Notes under the pieces: model-generated
What the model saw: the letters and a program-made list of their open reading frames with translations, nothing else
Databases searched by the model: none
What the model was told of the DNA's origin: nothing
Part shown: one piece after another, positions 19,334 through 30,938 of the stretch
Numbering within the stretch: the first letter of the stretch is position 1
How the letters are laid out: each line of letters opens with the position of its first letter
Program-made: the position numbers and the translations under genes
DNA from: Providencia zhijiangensis
Lineage (GTDB): Bacteria; Pseudomonadota; Gammaproteobacteria; Enterobacterales; Enterobacteriaceae
DNA length: 64,000 nucleotides
Reading direction: 5' to 3'
Assembly (NCBI RefSeq): GCF_030315915.2
Contig: NZ_CP135990.1
Coordinates: 186,001 to 250,000, forward strand

Positions 19334-19347
19334 ATGATGTGGATCAA
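19334..19347 (-). promoter_or_regulatory. FNR-type site upstream of feoA
   Basis: On the minus strand the sequence reads TTGATCCACATCAT, nine of the ten conserved bases of TTGATNNNNATCAA. FNR activation of feo under anaerobiosis is known in E. coli, so the site fits, although its distance from feoA (about 215 bases) is large. Confidence 0.55.
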
Positions 19348-19527
19348 AAAGGGATTTAGTTGGTGGAGTTTTTTAAAACTAAAATGCAGATGTTAGTATT
19401 GTTAATTAATATAATTAAATAAGACAAAGTGCAGATAATAAATTGAATTAGTTATTTAATTTATTTTTATAAGAAAAATGGAATATGTTTAAATTAAATA
19501 CTGAGAGATGATTAAATGCATTTTAAT

Positions 19528-19560
19528 AAATGCCCTTACCGATGAAATGGCAAGGGCATC
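19528..19560 (-). terminator. tex terminator
   Basis: ATGCCCTT and AAGGGCAT pair around a 14-base loop just past the tex stop. On the minus strand ATTTATT follows the stem. Confidence 0.7.
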
Positions 19561-19565
19561 ATGGC

Positions 19566-21908
19566 TTAGCGTTTTTTACCAAAAGCGGCAGCCAGTGCAT
19601 CACTCATCGCACTGTTGCTAGACGCCGCAGAGTTAGATGATGAATTTCCTCGTGCATTCCCTCGCGAAGCAGGGGCTTTGCGGGTATTTCTATCTTGCGC
19701 TGGAGCCGCACTGCGAGGTGCGCTGCTACCTTCACCCGCTTGCTCATCTAAGCGCATAGTGAGCGCAATACGCTTACGGGCAATATCCACATCCAGCACT
19801 TTGACTTTCACAATGTCACCGGTTTTGACGACTTTGTGAGGATCTTCAACGTAGCTGTTTGAAAGGGAAGAAATATGCACCAGACCATCTTGATGAACAC
19901 CAATATCCACAAATGCCCCGAAGTTAGTGACGTTAGTCACTGCACCTTCTAAGATCATTCCCAGTGTTAAGTCATTCATTGTTTCGACACCGTCAGCAAA
20001 GGTCGCCGTTTTAAACTCAGGGCGTGGGTCACGACCCGGTTTTTCCAGCTCTTTAATGATGTCAGTAACGGTAGGAACCCCAAACTGTTCGGTGGTAAAT
20101 TCACGTGGACTTAAGCCATTTAATACCTGTGAATTGCCCATAATCTCTTTCAGCGGCTGGCGCACAGCTTCAAGAATTTTTTCAACAATTGGGTAGGCTT
20201 CTGGGTGAACCGTTGAGGCGTCCAGTGGGTTATCCCCATTGGTGATACGCAAGAAACCAGCACACTGTTCAAAGGCTTTTGGCCCTAAACGAGCAACTTT
20301 AAGTAACTGTTTTCTATCATTGAATTGACCGTTAGCATCGCGCCAATCAACAACGTTTTGCGCGATCATTTTGCTCAACCCTGCAACACAGGTGAGTAGC
20401 GCAACAGAGGCGGTATTCAAATCGACGCCGACGGAGTTTACGCAGTCTTCAACGACCGCATCTAACTTACGGGCTAGCTGAGTTTGGCTAACATCATGTT
20501 GGTACTGGCCGACCCCGATAGATTTCGGGTCGATTTTCACCAGCTCAGCTAGCGGGTCTTGTAAGCGGCGAGCGATAGAAACCGCGCCACGCAAAGAAAC
20601 GTCTAAATCAGGAAACTCTAATGCTGCCAGCTCAGAAGCAGAATAAACAGAGGCGCCTGCTTCACTGACAATCACTTTTTGTGCCGTGACGTCAGGGAAC
20701 TGTTTTTGTACTTCAGCAAAGAAGCGTTCGGTTTCTCGTGAGGCAGTTCCGTTACCAATCGCGACCAGCTCGACGTGATATTTTTGACATAAGGCTGCCA
20801 CAATAGCAGCCGCTTTGGCAGCTTGGCCTGTGTGCGGGTAAATGGTATCTGTCGCCATTACTTTACCCGTCGCATCAACGACCGCTACTTTTACACCGGT
20901 ACGTAAGCCCGGATCGAGCCCCATCGTGGCACGCATACCCGCAGGCGCTGCCATCAATAAATCACTGAGATTACGAGCGAATACGTTAATTGCTTCTTCT
21001 TCCGCTTTCTCGCGCAGGGCGCTCATGATTTCAGTTTCTAGGTGCAGTAACACTTTGACTCGCCACGTCCAGCTGATGACAGCTTTACGCCATTGGTCTG
21101 CGGGGGCATTATTCAAACGCACATCTAAATGACGCGTAATAATTTCTTCGCAATAGCTCTCTTTTGGCGGCTCTTCAAACTGAGGATCACAGTTGAGGGA
21201 TAACTGCAAAACACCTTCATTGCGACCACGGAACATGGCCAAAGCGCGGTGTGAAGGAACGTGAGCAACCGGTTCATGGTGATCAAAATAGTCACTAAAT
21301 TTCACGCCTTCAGTCTGTTTGCCATCAGCAACAACAGAAACAATGTGCGCATTTTTCCAAATATAGTCGCGAACTTTTGCTAATAAGGAAGCATCTTCGG
21401 CGAAACGCTCCATTAGAATGTAGCGAGCACCATCTAAAGCGGCTTTGGTATCCGTGATGCCTTTATCTGCGTCAACATAGCTTTGTGCAAGTGTATCCGG
21501 TGATTGGCTCGGATCGTTCCACAACGTATCCGCTAAGGGTTCTAAGCCCGCTTCGATAGCAATTTGTCCACGAGTACGGCGCTTTGGTTTGTAAGGAAGG
21601 TAAAGGTCTTCGAGTTCGGTTTTATTCAGCGTTGTGTTGATGGCAGAAGCGAGTTCTGGAGTAAGCTTACCTTGTTCATCAATGGATTTTAAAATGGTTT
21701 GCTTACGGTCGTTTAACTCTCTCAAATACCCTAAACGGCTCTCTAGCTGGCGTAGCTGAGTGTCATCCAATCCCCCCGTAACCTCTTTACGGTAGCGGGC
21801 GATAAATGGGACGGTATTGCCTTCATCCAATAATGTAATGGCTGAAAACACCTGTTTTGGTTGGGCTTGTAGTTCGGCCGCAATAATTTGGCTTAGAGTT
21901 TCATTCAT
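19566..21908 (-). CDS. tex: Tex family RNA-binding transcription accessory protein (YhgF)
   Basis: A 780-residue nucleic-acid-binding protein linked to transcription and RNA processing. Visible in order are the N-terminal helical Tex domain ([23 protein letters not shown]), the YqgF/RNase H-like domain ([17 protein letters not shown]), tandem helix-hairpin-helix motifs ([40 protein letters not shown]) and an S1 domain ([20 protein letters not shown]). A low-complexity Ser/Ala/Asn/Arg-rich tail of about 60 residues follows. It is divergent from greB, as in E. coli. Confidence 0.95.
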   Translation of the reverse strand: MNETLSQIIAAELQAQPKQVFSAITLLDEGNTVPFIARYRKEVTGGLDDTQLRQLESRLGYLRELNDRKQTILKSIDEQGKLTPELASAINTTLNKTELEDLYLPYKPKRRTRGQIAIEAGLEPLADTLWNDPSQSPDTLAQSYVDADKGITDTKAALDGARYILMERFAEDASLLAKVRDYIWKNAHIVSVVADGKQTEGVKFSDYFDHHEPVAHVPSHRALAMFRGRNEGVLQLSLNCDPQFEEPPKESYCEEIITRHLDVRLNNAPADQWRKAVISWTWRVKVLLHLETEIMSALREKAEEEAINVFARNLSDLLMAAPAGMRATMGLDPGLRTGVKVAVVDATGKVMATDTIYPHTGQAAKAAAIVAALCQKYHVELVAIGNGTASRETERFFAEVQKQFPDVTAQKVIVSEAGASVYSASELAALEFPDLDVSLRGAVSIARRLQDPLAELVKIDPKSIGVGQYQHDVSQTQLARKLDAVVEDCVNSVGVDLNTASVALLTCVAGLSKMIAQNVVDWRDANGQFNDRKQLLKVARLGPKAFEQCAGFLRITNGDNPLDASTVHPEAYPIVEKILEAVRQPLKEIMGNSQVLNGLSPREFTTEQFGVPTVTDIIKELEKPGRDPRPEFKTATFADGVETMNDLTLGMILEGAVTNVTNFGAFVDIGVHQDGLVHISSLSNSYVEDPHKVVKTGDIVKVKVLDVDIARKRIALTMRLDEQAGEGSSAPRSAAPAQDRNTRKAPASRGNARGNSSSNSAASSNSAMSDALAAAFGKKR

Positions 21909-22070
21909 GTCGTGTTTAAATACCTACTCAAAGAACAGTGAAAATAGACTGCACAGTTATACTTGCTGGTAGACAGAATTGCCAGACAGAATTTTTGCCT
22001 AGTGGTAGGCAAGTCGCAGATTATATTTTATAAAATATTATAATTATCCGATTTATATACCTTTAATGAA

Positions 22071-22556
22071 ATGAATAAGAGCCTTTTAATTACCCGTGAA
22101 GGATGGGACGCTTTAGACAAAGAACTTAAATATCTTTGGAAAGAAGAGCGCCCTCGAGTAACACAATCCGTCTCTGAAGCCGCAGCTCAGGGGGACCGTT
22201 CCGAAAACGCAGAATATATCTACGGTAAAAAACGGCTGCGGGAAATAGACCGCCGTATTCGTTTTTTATCCAAAAGATTGGATCAGCTTAGAATTGTTGA
22301 ACCCGATCCTCGACAAGAGGGGCGTGTGTTTTTTGGCGCATGGGTTAAGCTTGAAGATGATAATGAAAATATCAGAATTTTCCGGTTAGTGGGGGCTGAT
22401 GAATTTGATCCTGCTAAGCAGTGGATTTCTATCGATTCACCAGTCGCTCGCGCATTAATTGGCAAGCAGGTTGATGATGAAGTGGTCGTTACCACGCCGG
22501 GCGGAAAAGTCACGTATTTTGTGCTAGAGATTAGCTATAAACCATTAATCAGTTAA
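22071..22556 (+). CDS. greB: Transcription elongation factor GreB
   Basis: A 161-residue factor that enters the RNA polymerase secondary channel and triggers cleavage of backtracked RNA. The N-terminal coiled coil carries the acidic tip QGDRSENAEYIYGKKRLREI, and the C-terminal globular domain has ISIDSPVARALIGKQVDDEV. YLWKEERP near residue 22 marks GreB rather than GreA. It precedes ompR by about 115 bases and is divergent from tex. Confidence 0.95.
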   Translation: MNKSLLITREGWDALDKELKYLWKEERPRVTQSVSEAAAQGDRSENAEYIYGKKRLREIDRRIRFLSKRLDQLRIVEPDPRQEGRVFFGAWVKLEDDNENIRIFRLVGADEFDPAKQWISIDSPVARALIGKQVDDEVVVTTPGGKVTYFVLEISYKPLIS

Positions 22557-22670
22557 AGAGTAAAATGATTCATTAAAGTTAGTGTTAATGGTAAATTAAT
22601 GGCATGAATATTATTTTTGTTACTTTCATCAGCAGAATAATTCTAAAATTCCACACTTTGGGGGCTATAA

Positions 22671-23390
22671 ATGCAGGAAAGTTATAAAGTTCTCGTCGTC
22701 GATGATGATATGCGTTTACGTGCTCTGCTTGAACGTTACCTCACCGAGCAGGGTTTTCAGGTAAGAAGTGCAGCGAATGCTGAACAGATGGACAGGATCC
22801 TAACGCGGGAATCTATTCATTTAATCGTATTGGACTTAATGCTTCCTGGGGAAGATGGCTTATCCATTTGCCGTCGTTTACGTAGTCAAAACAACCCAAT
22901 TCCAATCATTATGGTTACCGCGAAAGGCGAAGAAGTTGATCGTATTGTGGGCTTAGAAATTGGTGCAGATGACTATATCCCTAAACCGTTTAACCCTCGT
23001 GAACTGTTAGCGCGTATTCGTGCGGTGCTGCGTCGCCAAGCGAACGAGTTACCGGGTGCGCCATCGCAAGATGATGCCGTCATCACTTTTGGTAAATTCA
23101 AACTGAACCTCGGAACCCGTGAAATGTTCCAAGGCGAAGAAAATATGCCATTAACCAGTGGTGAGTTTGCGGTGTTGAAAGTATTAGTTTCTTATCCACG
23201 CGAACCATTATCTCGTGACAAACTGATGAGTTTGGCTCGAGGTCGTGAATACAGTGCGATGGAACGTTCTATCGACGTTCAAATTTCACGTTTACGCCGT
23301 ATGATTGAAGAAGATCCTGCGCACCCACGTTACATTCAAACCGTTTGGGGCTTAGGATACGTATTTGTTCCAGATGGAAGTAAAGCATGA
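22671..23390 (+). CDS. ompR: Response regulator OmpR
   Basis: A 239-residue two-component regulator that controls porin and other genes according to osmolarity and acid. The receiver domain has the acidic pocket DDDMRLR, the phospho-acceptor D55 in [10 protein letters not shown] and the switch lysine in [13 protein letters not shown]. The C-terminal winged helix ends in [19 protein letters not shown]. Its stop overlaps the envZ start by four bases (ATGA), so the two proteins are translationally coupled. Confidence 0.97.
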   Translation: MQESYKVLVVDDDMRLRALLERYLTEQGFQVRSAANAEQMDRILTRESIHLIVLDLMLPGEDGLSICRRLRSQNNPIPIIMVTAKGEEVDRIVGLEIGADDYIPKPFNPRELLARIRAVLRRQANELPGAPSQDDAVITFGKFKLNLGTREMFQGEENMPLTSGEFAVLKVLVSYPREPLSRDKLMSLARGREYSAMERSIDVQISRLRRMIEEDPAHPRYIQTVWGLGYVFVPDGSKA

Positions 23391-24718
23391 AGCGACTGAG
23401 GTTCTCACGACGTAGTACATTTTCTCGCTCGTTATTTTTGTTCGTTGCGCTCCTGTTCGCAAGCCTTGTGACCAGCTACATGGTTGTATTGAATTTTGTT
23501 GTGATGCCAAGCTTACAGCAGTTCAATAAAGTGCTTGCTTATGAAGTGCGAACATTAATGACAGAGAAAATGGTTCTACAAGATGGAACCTCAGTGCGAG
23601 TTTCACCCGCATTACGTAAAAAAATCTACAATGAGCTCGGGATTACCTTTTACGCCCATTCAGCGGCGATGGAAGAGGGATTAAACTGGGCAAAAGAGTA
23701 TGATTTTCTAAGTGAAAACATGTCGGAATACTTAGGTGGCAAGGCCAGCGTGCATCTGGAACTTGGGCGTGAGTATCCGATATTGTGGTTAACATCCTAC
23801 CTAGCACCGGATATTTGGGTGCGCGTTCCACTCACCGAAATCGGTCAAAATCAGTTTTCTCAAGTTTTCCGCTATACACTCACGGTCTTCCTCACTATCT
23901 TTGCAGGGGTTTGGCTCTATATTCGCTATCAAAATAAGCCATTATTGGAGCTGGAATATCACGCGGGTGAGGTCGGAAAGGGGCATGTTATGCCGCCGAT
24001 GCAAGAGAAAGGTGCCACTGAGGTGCGTGCGGCTATTCGCTCGTTCAACCATATGGCGGCAGGGATAAAATCCCTCGAAAATGATCGTACAGTATTAATG
24101 GCAGGGGTCAGTCATGACCTTAGAACGCCACTAACCCGCATTCGTCTCGCAACGGAAATGATGGGGCCTGAAGATGGTTATCTTGCTGAATCTATCAATA
24201 AAGATATTGAAGAGTGTGACGCAATCATCGGTCAATTCATGTCTTACCTGAAAACAGGGCAAGAGATGGATATGGAGTTCTGCGACCTTAATGTCATTCT
24301 GAATGAAGCCGTTGCCGCAGAAGCGAATGTGGTGGGCGATATCGAAACGAATCTGGTGCCGGGCGCCGTGATGTTTAACGGTAACCATCTGGCTATCAAG
24401 CGTGCAATCACTAACATGATTGTCAACGCATACCGCTACGGTAATGGTTGGATAAAAGTCAGTAGCGGCAAAAATGAAGATTATGTTTGGTTCCAAGTCG
24501 AAGATGATGGTGCAGGTATTAAAGACGAAGATATTCATCGACTCTTCCAACCCTTTGTTCAAGGGGAAAAAGCGCGCAGCAATACCGGTACAGGGCTGGG
24601 GCTCGCGATAATTCGCAGAATTATTGATGCTCATGAAGGGAATATTGAGATCCATAAAAGTGAGCGCGGTGGGTTTGCTATTCGAGCCTTGCTCCCTCTC
24701 AAAGAACGCGAAGACTAA
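23387..24718 (+). CDS. envZ: Osmosensor histidine kinase EnvZ
   Basis: A 443-residue inner-membrane sensor kinase that phosphorylates and dephosphorylates OmpR. There are two transmembrane helices (about residues 15-37 and 160-180) flanking a periplasmic domain. A HAMP region follows, then the H-box [14 protein letters not shown] with H243 at the E. coli position. ATP-binding N, G1 and G2 boxes are visible ([26 protein letters not shown]). In E. coli pckA follows; here a repeat region and the pst operon follow instead. Confidence 0.96.
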   Translation: MKRLRFSRRSTFSRSLFLFVALLFASLVTSYMVVLNFVVMPSLQQFNKVLAYEVRTLMTEKMVLQDGTSVRVSPALRKKIYNELGITFYAHSAAMEEGLNWAKEYDFLSENMSEYLGGKASVHLELGREYPILWLTSYLAPDIWVRVPLTEIGQNQFSQVFRYTLTVFLTIFAGVWLYIRYQNKPLLELEYHAGEVGKGHVMPPMQEKGATEVRAAIRSFNHMAAGIKSLENDRTVLMAGVSHDLRTPLTRIRLATEMMGPEDGYLAESINKDIEECDAIIGQFMSYLKTGQEMDMEFCDLNVILNEAVAAEANVVGDIETNLVPGAVMFNGNHLAIKRAITNMIVNAYRYGNGWIKVSSGKNEDYVWFQVEDDGAGIKDEDIHRLFQPFVQGEKARSNTGTGLGLAIIRRIIDAHEGNIEIHKSERGGFAIRALLPLKERED

Positions 24719-24815
24719 ATATCTCGTCGTATTTCGCGTTGTAGCGTTGTTGGCTGCGCTCGTTAACCCTAGTCACATACTTGTGTATGCTCCCAGGGAT
24801 AACTTCACTTGCCGT
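24719..24815. repeat. ERIC-like element, unit 1 (truncated)
   Basis: This unit starts right after the envZ stop and has the ERIC-type centre AGTCACATACTTGTGTATGC followed by TCCCAGGGA. The right arm stops near 24815, where a complete second unit begins, so the element is about 97 bases instead of about 127. Similarity to the enterobacterial ERIC/IRU core (GTCACTTACTTATGTAAGCT) is judged from memory. Confidence 0.75.
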
Positions 24816-24939
24816 ATCTCGTCGTATTTCAACTTGTAGGGGTGTTGACTACGCTCAGCTACTCAGGTCACATACTTATGTATGCTCCCTGAGATATCTT
24901 CTCTTGTCGCCTACCTACAAGCTGAAATACTTAGAGATA
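24816..24939. repeat. ERIC-like element, unit 2 (complete)
   Basis: An imperfect palindrome of about 125 bases. Its ends pair with each other (ATCTCGTCGTATTTC at the left against GAAATACTTAGAGAT at the right), and it has a central CACATACTTATGTATGCTCC. It lies in tandem with a truncated unit between envZ and pstS, where the transcript could fold into a long hairpin. Confidence 0.8.
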
Positions 24940-25110
24940 TGTTGTGTAGAAAGATAGAAAGAGAAAGAAATTTTTTCATTTATGACAATATGTCATATTC
25001 CAAACGCTAAGCTGTCATATTCATCAATCTTATTTAGTTGATTGAAAAATAAGAAAATAATCATTTTTATCCCATTCTGCTACACTTAATCATGTCGATA
25101 AAATCCGCAA

Positions 25111-25128
25111 ATGTCATAAAACTGTCAT
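25111..25128 (+). promoter_or_regulatory. PHO box (PhoB site) upstream of pstS
   Basis: ATGTCATAAAACTGTCAT matches the 18-base PhoB consensus CTGTCATAWAWCTGTCAY at 17 positions. A further CTGTCAT direct repeat overlaps its right half, and weaker copies lie near 24990-25025. It is 100 bases before the pstS start, so the operon should be induced by phosphate starvation. Confidence 0.85.
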
Positions 25129-25229
25129 AAAGATGACATATTGCCGTAACTCAATTGTCCTATTTTCCCTACCGTGACATACACCCAATAATTTAATACT
25201 TGATTATTTCTTACATCCCCGGAGGGATT

Positions 25230-26273
25230 ATGAAAATGATGCGTACCACACTAGCAAGCGTAATGGCAGCAACCTTATCTCTGACGGCAATGTCTTCTTT
25301 GGCTGCTACCAGCCTGACCGGAGCTGGCGCGACATTCCCTGCTCCTGTTTATGCGAAGTGGGCAGATACTTATCAGAAAGAAACAGGTAATAAAATTAAC
25401 TATCAGGGGATCGGTTCTTCTGGTGGTGTAAAACAAATTAATGCAAAAACAGTTGATTTCGGTGCGTCTGATGCGCCATTGACTGATGAAAAACTCAAAG
25501 AAGACGGCTTATTCCAATTCCCAACCGTGATTGGTGGCGTGGTTTTAGCAGTAAACGTTAAAGGCATCCAATCTAATCAGCTGGTTCTTGATGGTAAAAC
25601 GCTGGGCGACATCTACTTAGGCAAAATTGCTAAATGGAATGACCCAGCCATCGCAAAACTGAATCCAAACGTAAAATTACCTGACCAAAACATCGCAGTG
25701 GTTCGCCGCTCTGATGGTTCTGGTACCACATTCGTCTTCACAAGCTACTTAGCAAAAGTTAGCTCAAATTGGAAAGATGAAGTCGGTGCAGGTTCAACGG
25801 TTAACTGGCCGAAAAACAGCGTAGGCGGTAAAGGTAACGACGGTGTTGCAGCCTTTGTTCAACGTCTGCCAGGCTCTATCGGTTATGTAGAATATGCTTA
25901 CGCAAAACAGAATAATCTTGCGTATACTAAGCTGGTTTCTGCAGATGGTCAGCCAGTTTCACCAACAGGTGAAAGCTTCAGCGCAGCAGCGAAAAAAGTG
26001 GACTGGTCTAAATCATTTGCACAAGACCTGACTAACCGTGAAGGCGCTAACGCATGGCCAATTACCTCAACCACATTCATCTTAGTTCACAAGCAACAAG
26101 CGGATGCTGAGAAAGGTAAAGCGGTTCTTGATTTCTTCAACTGGGCTTACGACAAAGGTGGTAAACAAGCAGAAGCATTAGATTACGCTGTGTTACCTCA
26201 AGAAGTTGTGACCGCAGTACGTGCAGCATGGAAAACAGAAGTAAAAGATAGCCAAGGTAAAGCACTGTTCTAA
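25230..26273 (+). CDS. pstS: Phosphate ABC transporter periplasmic binding protein PstS
   Basis: A 347-residue secreted protein that binds inorganic phosphate in the periplasm and delivers it to PstCA. A signal peptide is visible ([20 protein letters not shown]...SLAA), followed by [18 protein letters not shown]. Phosphate-contacting motifs are [15 protein letters not shown] and [10 protein letters not shown]. The start at 25230 follows a strong GGAGG. It is the first gene of pstSCAB-phoU and lies behind a PHO box. Confidence 0.97.
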   Translation: MKMMRTTLASVMAATLSLTAMSSLAATSLTGAGATFPAPVYAKWADTYQKETGNKINYQGIGSSGGVKQINAKTVDFGASDAPLTDEKLKEDGLFQFPTVIGGVVLAVNVKGIQSNQLVLDGKTLGDIYLGKIAKWNDPAIAKLNPNVKLPDQNIAVVRRSDGSGTTFVFTSYLAKVSSNWKDEVGAGSTVNWPKNSVGGKGNDGVAAFVQRLPGSIGYVEYAYAKQNNLAYTKLVSADGQPVSPTGESFSAAAKKVDWSKSFAQDLTNREGANAWPITSTTFILVHKQQADAEKGKAVLDFFNWAYDKGGKQAEALDYAVLPQEVVTAVRAAWKTEVKDSQGKALF

Positions 26274-26296
26274 GTGCCCCTCGGGTTGGAAAAGGG

Positions 26297-26327
26297 TAAG
26301 CGGGTGCTGAGGAATAGCTCCCGCTTA
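26297..26327 (+). other. Intercistronic hairpin between pstS and pstC
   Basis: TAAGCGGG and CCCGCTTA pair, with an inner GCT/AGC extension across a T-T mismatch. There is no T-run, so it is more likely an mRNA-stabilising or attenuating stem than a full terminator. It may help give more PstS than PstC. Confidence 0.6.
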
Positions 26328-26369
26328 TTCACCGTAGTAACGTAAGTCCTACTGAAAAGTAGGCATGGA

Positions 26370-27341
26370 ATGAGAACAAAGCGCATGGCCGAAAAAATAA
26401 CGGCATTCAAAGCCCCTAGTAAATCGGGCGACGTGATTTTTAGTGCATTAGTCAAAATAGCAGCGCTAATCACTCTCCTCATGCTTGGTGGCATTATTAT
26501 TTCCCTGATTTTCGCATCTTGGCCAAGTATGCAGAAATTCGGGTTTTCGTTTTTGTGGAATAAAGAGTGGGATGCGCCAGCAGAACAATTTGGTGCATTA
26601 GTGCCTATTTACGGCACTATCGTCACATCATTAATCGCTCTGATTATCGCCGTACCCGTGAGTTTTGGTATCGCATTATTCTTAACAGAGCTCGCGCCTA
26701 ACTGGTTAAAACGCCCATTAGGTATTGCGATTGAGCTTCTCGCTGCAATCCCAAGTATTGTTTATGGTATGTGGGGACTGTTTGTCTTCGCTCCGTTATT
26801 TGCAGAATACTTCCAAGAACCCGTTGGTAATGTCATGTCGAGCATTCCAATTGTTGGCGAACTGTTCACCGGTCCTGCGTTTGGTATCGGTATTCTTGCT
26901 GCGGGTATTATCCTCGCCATTATGATCATTCCTTACATCGCCTCGGTAATGCGCGATGTATTTGAACAAACTCCTGTGATGATGAAAGAGTCAGCCTATG
27001 GAATTGGCTGTACTACATGGGAAGTGATTTGGAACATCGTTCTGCCTTATACCCGTAATGGGGTGATTGGCGGGGTGATGCTGGGGTTAGGTCGTGCTCT
27101 GGGAGAAACCATGGCGGTGACATTCGTCATTGGTAACACTTACCAGCTCGATAGCCCTTCACTGTTTATGCCGGGTAACAGTATTACCTCTGCGCTGGCG
27201 AACGAATTTGCTGAAGCGGAAAGTGGTTTACACACAGCGGCACTGATGGAACTTGGTTTAATTCTGTTTGTGATTACCTTCATCGTTCTGGCGATTTCCA
27301 AGCTGATGGTAATGCGCCTTGCTAAGAATGAGGGACGCTAA
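26370..27341 (+). CDS. pstC: Phosphate ABC transporter permease PstC
   Basis: An inner-membrane permease of up to 323 residues with six transmembrane helices. The EAA-type loop that contacts PstB is [20 protein letters not shown]. Other matches to E. coli include [16 protein letters not shown] and [23 protein letters not shown] 26370 has AGG six bases upstream, whereas the start at 26385 (MAEKITAF) aligns better with E. coli; I cannot decide between them. pstA begins one base after the stop. Confidence 0.95.
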   Translation: MRTKRMAEKITAFKAPSKSGDVIFSALVKIAALITLLMLGGIIISLIFASWPSMQKFGFSFLWNKEWDAPAEQFGALVPIYGTIVTSLIALIIAVPVSFGIALFLTELAPNWLKRPLGIAIELLAAIPSIVYGMWGLFVFAPLFAEYFQEPVGNVMSSIPIVGELFTGPAFGIGILAAGIILAIMIIPYIASVMRDVFEQTPVMMKESAYGIGCTTWEVIWNIVLPYTRNGVIGGVMLGLGRALGETMAVTFVIGNTYQLDSPSLFMPGNSITSALANEFAEAESGLHTAALMELGLILFVITFIVLAISKLMVMRLAKNEGR

Positions 27342-27342
27342 T

Positions 27343-28224
27343 ATGTCGATTTCTGAACCTGTTGTAGTGAATCAAAAAGAACGTGCACGCCGCCAAGCAT
27401 GGCGCCGTCAAGTCAACAGAATGGCATTATTAGTCTCCATGCTGACGATGGCATTTGGTCTGTTCTGGTTAGTGTGGATTTTATTCTCCACGGTAACCAA
27501 AGGGATTGATGGCATGTCCCTCAATCTGTTTACTGAAATGACACCGCCGCCAAATACAGAAGGCGGTGGTTTGGCGAACGCCATTGTGGGAAGTGGATTG
27601 CTAATCTTATGGGCGACCGTTATCGGAACACCATTAGGGATTTTAGCGGGCATCTACTTAGCGGAATATGGTCGCAAGTCGTGGTTAGCTTCGGTGACGC
27701 GTTTTATTAACGACATTCTGTTATCTGCGCCTTCAATTGTGGTTGGTCTGTTTGTTTACACCATTGTGGTGGCTCAAATGCAGCATTTCTCGGGTTGGGC
27801 AGGGGTGATTGCACTTGCATTACTGCAAATCCCAATTGTTATCCGTACCACTGAGAATATGTTGAAGCTCGTGCCTGATAGCCTGCGTGAAGCGGCTTAC
27901 GCACTGGGCACACCAAAATGGAAAATGATTTTATCCATTACATTAAAAGCATCTGTATCTGGGATTATTACCGGTATTTTGCTGGCTATTGCGCGTATTG
28001 CGGGGGAAACCGCACCGTTGCTGTTCACGTCACTGTCGAACCAATTCTGGAGTACCGACATGAATGAGCCAATTGCTAACTTACCAGTGACTATCTTCAA
28101 ATTTGCAATGAGTCCGTTCTCTGAATGGCAGGAATTAGCATGGGCAGGGGTTCTCCTTATCACCCTATGTGTTCTGTTAATCAATATCATTGCCCGTGTT
28201 GTGTTTGCACAGAAAAAACACTAA
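27343..28224 (+). CDS. pstA: Phosphate ABC transporter permease PstA
   Basis: A 293-residue partner of PstC with six transmembrane helices. The cytoplasmic coupling loop is [19 protein letters not shown], and [14 protein letters not shown] is conserved in PstA. The start ATG at 27343 lies one base after the pstC stop; the frame extends upstream to 27319, but that overlap is unlikely to be used. It is followed by pstB after 38 bases. Confidence 0.95.
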   Translation: MSISEPVVVNQKERARRQAWRRQVNRMALLVSMLTMAFGLFWLVWILFSTVTKGIDGMSLNLFTEMTPPPNTEGGGLANAIVGSGLLILWATVIGTPLGILAGIYLAEYGRKSWLASVTRFINDILLSAPSIVVGLFVYTIVVAQMQHFSGWAGVIALALLQIPIVIRTTENMLKLVPDSLREAAYALGTPKWKMILSITLKASVSGIITGILLAIARIAGETAPLLFTSLSNQFWSTDMNEPIANLPVTIFKFAMSPFSEWQELAWAGVLLITLCVLLINIIARVVFAQKKH

Positions 28225-28250
28225 TCCCAGACGAATAAAAGAATTGATAG

Positions 28251-29039
<789 letters not shown>

Positions 29040-29052
29040 TATGGAGCCGACG

Positions 29053-29784
29053 ATGGATACGCTGAACCACAACAAACATATATCAGGGCAGTTCAACGCT
29101 GAACTGGAACATATCCATACTGAGTTGATGACCATGGGAGGGCTAGTTGAAGAGCAGCTCACCAAGGCTATCACTGCGATGCATAATCAGGATGAAGCCC
29201 TAGCGCGAGAAGTGATTGCCAATGACCACAAAGTTAACATGATGGAAGTGGCAATCGATGAAGAGTGCGTCAAAATCATCGCCAAGCGCCAGCCAACAGC
29301 GAGCGACTTGCGTTTGATTATGGCAATCTCAAAAACCATCGCTGAACTGGAAAGAATCGGTGACGTTGCGGATAAAATCTGCCAAACCGCACTGGAAAAA
29401 TTCTCTCAGCAGCACCAGCCATTATTGGTGAGCTTGGAGTCATTAGGTCGCCATACCGTGCAAATGCTGCATGACGTGCTGGATGCTTTTGCGCGCATGG
29501 ACTTGGAAGAAGCTATTCGTATTTATCGTGAAGATGAAAAGGTAGACCAAGAGTACGAAGGGATTGTTCGTCAGTTAATGACGTACATGATGGAAGATCC
29601 GCGTACCATTCCAAGCGTCTTAACTGCGCTGTTCTGTGCTCGCTCCATTGAGCGTATCGGTGACCGTTGCCAGAACATTTGTGAATTTATTTTCTACTAT
29701 GTTAAAGGGCAAGATTTCCGCCATGTGGGTGGAGACAGCCTTGAAAAAATGCTGACTAGCTCGAAAGACAGCAACAAAGAGTAA
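29053..29784 (+). CDS. phoU: Phosphate-specific transport regulator PhoU
   Basis: A 243-residue all-helical protein with two PhoU three-helix repeats that links PstB to the PhoR sensor and keeps the Pho regulon off when phosphate is plentiful. Metal-binding EXXXD-type motifs are in [15 protein letters not shown] and [17 protein letters not shown]. The start [13 protein letters not shown] at 29053 is chosen because GGAG precedes it and it matches E. coli; an ATG at 29041 would add four residues. Confidence 0.96.
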   Translation: MDTLNHNKHISGQFNAELEHIHTELMTMGGLVEEQLTKAITAMHNQDEALAREVIANDHKVNMMEVAIDEECVKIIAKRQPTASDLRLIMAISKTIAELERIGDVADKICQTALEKFSQQHQPLLVSLESLGRHTVQMLHDVLDAFARMDLEEAIRIYREDEKVDQEYEGIVRQLMTYMMEDPRTIPSVLTALFCARSIERIGDRCQNICEFIFYYVKGQDFRHVGGDSLEKMLTSSKDSNKE

Positions 29785-29871
29785 CTGTTAAACCACTGGG
29801 GTGTCCGCACCTCAGTGTTCATCTTCTTCATTTTCTTCTTGCTCGATAAGAGTCTTAATCTGCAACATTTT

Positions 29872-29907
29872 AGGGGTCGCTCCGATGGATTTTCGCCCCT
29901 TTTTTTA
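29872..29907 (+). terminator. Terminator of the pst-phoU operon
   Basis: AGGGG and CCCCT pair across a loop of about 19 bases and are followed by seven T residues. An earlier hairpin, ACTGGGGTG/CACCTCAGT at 29797-29818, lies just after the phoU stop and lacks a T-run. Confidence 0.75.
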
Positions 29908-30024
29908 TGCTCATTCATATTCCAAATTGATATAAATATATTATTTAATATTATTTCAAGTGCTAAGAAATAGTTGATAGCTTGTGATGGTCAATTTACG
30001 CAAATTTACCGTTAGGGGCATTCA

Positions 30025-30864
30025 ATGAAAGCACGTTTTCTTACTTCCGCACTTTTAGTTGCAGGTCTGGCGCTGACAGCGAATGTCGCTAGCGCAGATA
30101 AATTAGATGATATTAAACAAGCGGGAGTGATCCGCATTTCTGTTTTTGACAGTAATCCCCCATTCGGATTTATTGATCCTAAAACCAAAAAACTCGCCGG
30201 CTATGATATCGATATCGCTCAAGCGATTGCGGATGATCTTGGCGTGAAATTAGAGCTGCGTCCAACCAACCCGGCTAACCGCATTCCACTGCTAACATCC
30301 GGCAAAGTTGATCTGATTGGTGCCAACTTCACAATTACAGACGAACGTGCAAAACAGGTGGATTTCTCCATTCCTGACTTTGCAACAGGGCAAAAATTTA
30401 TCGCTCGTAAAGGCGTACTGAAAACCCCTGAAGATATCGCCCCACTGCGTATTGGTGCAGATAAAGGCACCGTGCAGGAAGTGACTCTACGTGAACGTTT
30501 CCCAAATACCAAAGTGATTTCTTATGATGACACTCCCCAAGCCTTTGCTGCGCTGCGTAATGGCAACGTTCAAGCGATTACCCAAGATGATGCGAAGCTG
30601 GTGGGCTTGCTAGGTAATTTGCCAGAAAAAGTGAAAGCAGACTTTGAAATTTCACCGTTTAGCTTAACTAAAGAGTACCAAGCGTTAGGCGCGAGCAAAG
30701 GGGAAACACGTTTAATTGAGAACGTAAACGCCACCTTGCTGAAACTGGAGAAAGAAGGCAAAGCGAACGAGATTTACAACCGTTGGTTTGGTCCAGACAC
30801 CAAGGCGGCACAACCACGTGGTGAATTCAAATTTGCCCCATTGAGCGAACAGCCTAAATCTTAA
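30025..30864 (+). CDS. Amino-acid ABC transporter periplasmic binding protein (SBP family 3)
   Basis: A 279-residue secreted protein with a clear signal peptide (MKARFLTSALLVAGLALTANVASA). The mature part has the family 3 signature GYDIDIAQAIADDLGVKLEL and the ligand-site region VDLIGANFTITDERAKQVDFS, typical of polar amino-acid binders. The specific ligand cannot be read from sequence. Two permease genes follow closely, but no ATPase gene. The operon lies between phoU and adeP, outside the usual gltIJKL, glnHPQ or art contexts. Confidence 0.85.
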   Translation: MKARFLTSALLVAGLALTANVASADKLDDIKQAGVIRISVFDSNPPFGFIDPKTKKLAGYDIDIAQAIADDLGVKLELRPTNPANRIPLLTSGKVDLIGANFTITDERAKQVDFSIPDFATGQKFIARKGVLKTPEDIAPLRIGADKGTVQEVTLRERFPNTKVISYDDTPQAFAALRNGNVQAITQDDAKLVGLLGNLPEKVKADFEISPFSLTKEYQALGASKGETRLIENVNATLLKLEKEGKANEIYNRWFGPDTKAAQPRGEFKFAPLSEQPKS

Positions 30865-30938
30865 GTTAGTGATGAAGTTTAGTGAGAGTAAACGCCCCTG
30901 CCATGTTGCAGGGGTTGTCAGTTATAGCGAGGCGAAAT

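Larger units (their letters stand above)
19118..19565. other. feo regulatory region and tex terminator region
   Basis: This A+T-rich stretch of about 450 bases has no gene. It contains, going away from feoA, Fur-type boxes at 19203-19217 and 19272-19290, an FNR-type site at 19334-19347 and the terminator of tex at 19528-19560. The remainder shows nothing I can assign. Confidence 0.6.

Noticed and set aside
24131-24655. 174-residue reading frame antisense to envZ
   Set aside because: It lies wholly within a conserved kinase gene and its product shows no recognisable domain or ribosome site.
30882-30938. Upstream extensions of several genes (permease 1, adeP, pstS, bioH, fabY, glpG)
   Set aside because: The extra residues do not match the families, and good ribosome sites or family starts support the shorter versions.
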